From positions 1-5,680 of the forward strand of contig JAKANW010000240.1 in NCBI GenBank assembly GCA_021823555.1: a DNA stretch of 5,680 nt, read 5' to 3'. This DNA is from Chloroflexota bacterium. Its GTDB lineage: Bacteria > Chloroflexota > Anaerolineae > Anaerolineales > Villigracilaceae. A program made the position numbers and the translations under genes. The notes under the pieces are model-generated. The model saw only the letters and a list, made by a program, of their open reading frames with translations, was not told where the DNA came from and did no database searches. Below, in pieces: positions 5,484 through 5,680 of this stretch; the first letter of the stretch is position 1; every line of letters begins with the position of its first letter.

Positions 5484-5680
5484 GCGAGAATCCGCTCCTC
5501 TCCATGGGGAGCCTGCCCCAGGGCCTCGGTCAGGTCGCCTCCCGCCTGATGCCTCTTTACATGACTGCCGTCCCTCCAGAGACGGCTTGCCGAAACATCG
5601 TAGATATCCCCCCGGTAGGCCAGATAGGCCGGTCTTCCCTCCCGGCCATCGAAGCCGGCAAGCGCTTCCGCCGTCAGCTC
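5357..5680 (-). CDS. Cytochrome b5-like heme-binding domain protein (N-terminus outside window, C-terminus fused to GH1 DNA)
   Basis: The minus-strand frame entering at 5680 is open for 107 codons to TGA at 5359-5357. Residues 1-73 of this partial read match small prokaryotic cytochrome b5-like domains: LAGFDGREGRPAYLAYRGDI, YDVSASRLWRDGSHVKRHQA, GGDLTEALGQAPHGEERILA and then PRVGRM, the usual domain end. His40 or His44 and His59 (window numbering) are the likely axial heme ligands. Such domains carry electrons or bind heme/steroids, alone or attached to membrane or redox proteins; the missing N-terminus prevents a choice. From about 5480-5460 onward the frame runs through GH1 DNA in the wrong frame, so the last ~35 residues are not native. 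G+C is 65% over 5481-5680, higher than the rest of the window. The gene is easily missed because it has no start inside the window. Confidence 0.82.
   Translation of the reverse strand, partial: ELTAEALAGFDGREGRPAYLAYRGDIYDVSASRLWRDGSHVKRHQAGGDLTEALGQAPHGEERILAMPRVGRMRRRHFKWGTICSPRMVSLCRPSARSIRIYKLALF

Overview
The window looks like a piece of a Chloroflexota (probably Anaerolineae-type) genome, perhaps a metagenome contig reaching its end. The lineage is inferred from recalled family distributions: a PurL with PurS-like sequence fused to its N-terminus, a histidine-kinase 7TM domain of the Y-I-W-P type, and a small NHLP-clan (Os1348/Franean1_4349-like) protein. No phylogenetic marker is present to prove it.

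Region 1 (1-3130, minus strand) is a purine operon. A clear sigma70-type promoter (3102-3130) drives a 938-residue PurS-PurL fusion starting at 3073, which overlaps purQ by four bases (ATGA); purQ runs off the left edge. Together they encode the synthetase and glutaminase parts of FGAM synthase, step 4 of de novo IMP synthesis.

Region 2 (3131-3848, plus strand) has no intact gene. Its first ~490 bases hold weak regulatory signals. Its last ~230 bases are the N-terminus of a 7TM-type histidine kinase, broken by an eight-C run and by a TAG where the family has Trp.

Region 3 (3849-~4988, plus strand) holds a Crp/Fnr-family regulator, an intergenic region with a Crp-like 16-bp site placed as in a class II promoter, a 93-residue RiPP-precursor-like NHLP-clan protein, and, one base after its stop, the start of a gene with a signal-peptide or membrane N-terminus. 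This is the most interesting part: a possible regulated small-peptide locus, cut off before any modification or export gene can be seen.

Region 4 (~4989-5680) is a patchwork. The membrane gene runs straight into the opposite strand of an internal fragment of a GH1 beta-glucosidase that lacks both catalytic glutamates. That fragment in turn joins, in another frame of the minus strand, the C-terminal part of a cytochrome b5-like heme-binding domain in GC-rich DNA (65% over the last 200 bases). Both joins fall in short stretches that read sensibly in both partners, so an assembly chimera is at least as likely as a natural rearrangement. Gene order to the right of about 4988 should not be trusted without read support.
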